5,753 nucleotides of DNA from X23 sp050251575 (GTDB lineage: Bacteria > Bacillota > Clostridia > SK-Y3), in assembly GCA_050251575.1 (NCBI GenBank), contig JBFWMP010000167.1, positions 1-5,753 of the forward strand, written 5' to 3'. A program made the position numbers and the translations under genes. The stretch's first letter is position 1. Each line of letters starts with the position of its first letter. Shown one piece after another: positions 5,352 through 5,753 of the stretch. Under the pieces are notes generated by a model. The model saw only the letters and a list, made by a program, of their open reading frames with translations, ran no database searches and had not been told where the DNA came from.

Positions 5352-5753
5352 ATGAAACGTGAAATACTCTTTCTAAAGTTAGCTGTTTTTCTTATGGGAC
5401 TTCCGGTCCTTGCTGTGTGTATTTTTTTGTTACCTAAAATAGCTGGATTTTTTGCACAATTAAATCCAAAGTTAGGTTTTTTGCAATATCCCTTTTTAAT
5501 CGGATTGTATGTAACAGCGATAGCATTTTTCGTTGCATTGTTCCAGGCTTTAAAACTTTTAAGCTATATTGACAAGAATCAGACATTTTCGGATTTATCT
5601 GTAAAGGCTTTAAATAATATCAAATACTGTGCCATCACCATCAGTGCCTTATATGTGGTATTTATGCCACTCTTATTTCTCATGGCAGATGCAGACGATG
5701 CCCCAGGTATTATCCTAATCGGAATGGTCATTATTTCTGGTTGCACGGTGGCT
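5352..5753 (+). CDS. DUF2975 family integral membrane protein (partial, 3' end outside window)
   Basis: The frame opens at ATG 5352, 6 nt after GAGGTG (5340-5345), and runs through 134 codons to the window edge without a stop. Hydrophobic segments at about residues 9-34, 46-70, 93-111 and 118-134 predict four membrane spans. The sequence fits the DUF2975 family closely: LPVLAVCIFLLPKIA in the first span, then FQALKLLSYIDKNQTFS, VKALNNIKYCAITIS and MADADDAPGIILIG. Members are usually about 150-170 residues, so only a short C-terminal tail should be missing. The family's molecular function is not established. In Firmicutes the gene is commonly followed by a YozG-like Cro/C1 HTH regulator of about 70 residues, expected just past the right edge. 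The promoter carries GATAA-type palindromes that could serve that regulator. Confidence 0.88.
   Translation, partial: MKREILFLKLAVFLMGLPVLAVCIFLLPKIAGFFAQLNPKLGFLQYPFLIGLYVTAIAFFVALFQALKLLSYIDKNQTFSDLSVKALNNIKYCAITISALYVVFMPLLFLMADADDAPGIILIGMVIISGCTVA

Overview
The window comes from an AT-rich, low-GC Gram-positive genome, most likely a spore-forming member of the Clostridia or a close relative. The signs are an S-layer-homology (SLH) surface protein, strong AGGAG-type ribosome binding sites, a DUF2975 membrane protein and a soluble orphan histidine kinase. This placement is inferred from gene content; nothing in the window fixes genus or species.

Layout. Positions 1-165 (minus) hold the first 55 codons of an exported protein with a clear signal peptide; the rest lies outside the window. 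A divergent regulatory region of about 290 bp (166-456) follows. It contains a perfect 13-bp inverted repeat, a third copy of the same half-site, and promoter-like elements in both directions. Positions 457-1767 (plus) encode a cytoplasmic histidine kinase whose sensor resembles the GAF module of AcoR-type sigma-54 activators. Its best start is a TTG at 457, set by an AAAGGAG site. A long hairpin (1760-1802) fills the gap to the convergent gene at 1808-4768 (minus), which encodes a 986-residue secreted, SLH-anchored protein. In order this carries a six-bladed NHL-like propeller, a SWM/SwmB-like domain, two nearly identical Big_4 domains, a Ser/Gly linker, an unassigned beta-rich region and three SLH domains.

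The intergenic region 4769-5351 holds the SLH-gene promoter, with a dyad in its spacer. It also holds about 190 bp with no recognised gene, an array of about 20-bp imperfect tandem repeats (5106-5216) that may be a relic of an insertion-sequence end, and a cluster of GATAA-type operator half-sites on a promoter. That promoter drives the last gene, a DUF2975 membrane protein (5352 onward, plus, cut by the window end).

How the genes fit together. The kinase has no response regulator beside it, so it probably feeds a partner encoded elsewhere, such as a phosphorelay. Its neighbours on both sides are exported or surface proteins, but nothing in the sequence proves a regulatory link. The DUF2975 gene is probably a separate unit, usually followed by a small Cro/C1-type regulator that would lie beyond the window. 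I did not find a clearly new multi-gene system. The points most worth checking are the kinase sensor swap, the repeated TAGAATATAT operator-like site, the convergent hairpin, the 20-bp repeat array and the recently duplicated Big_4 domains.
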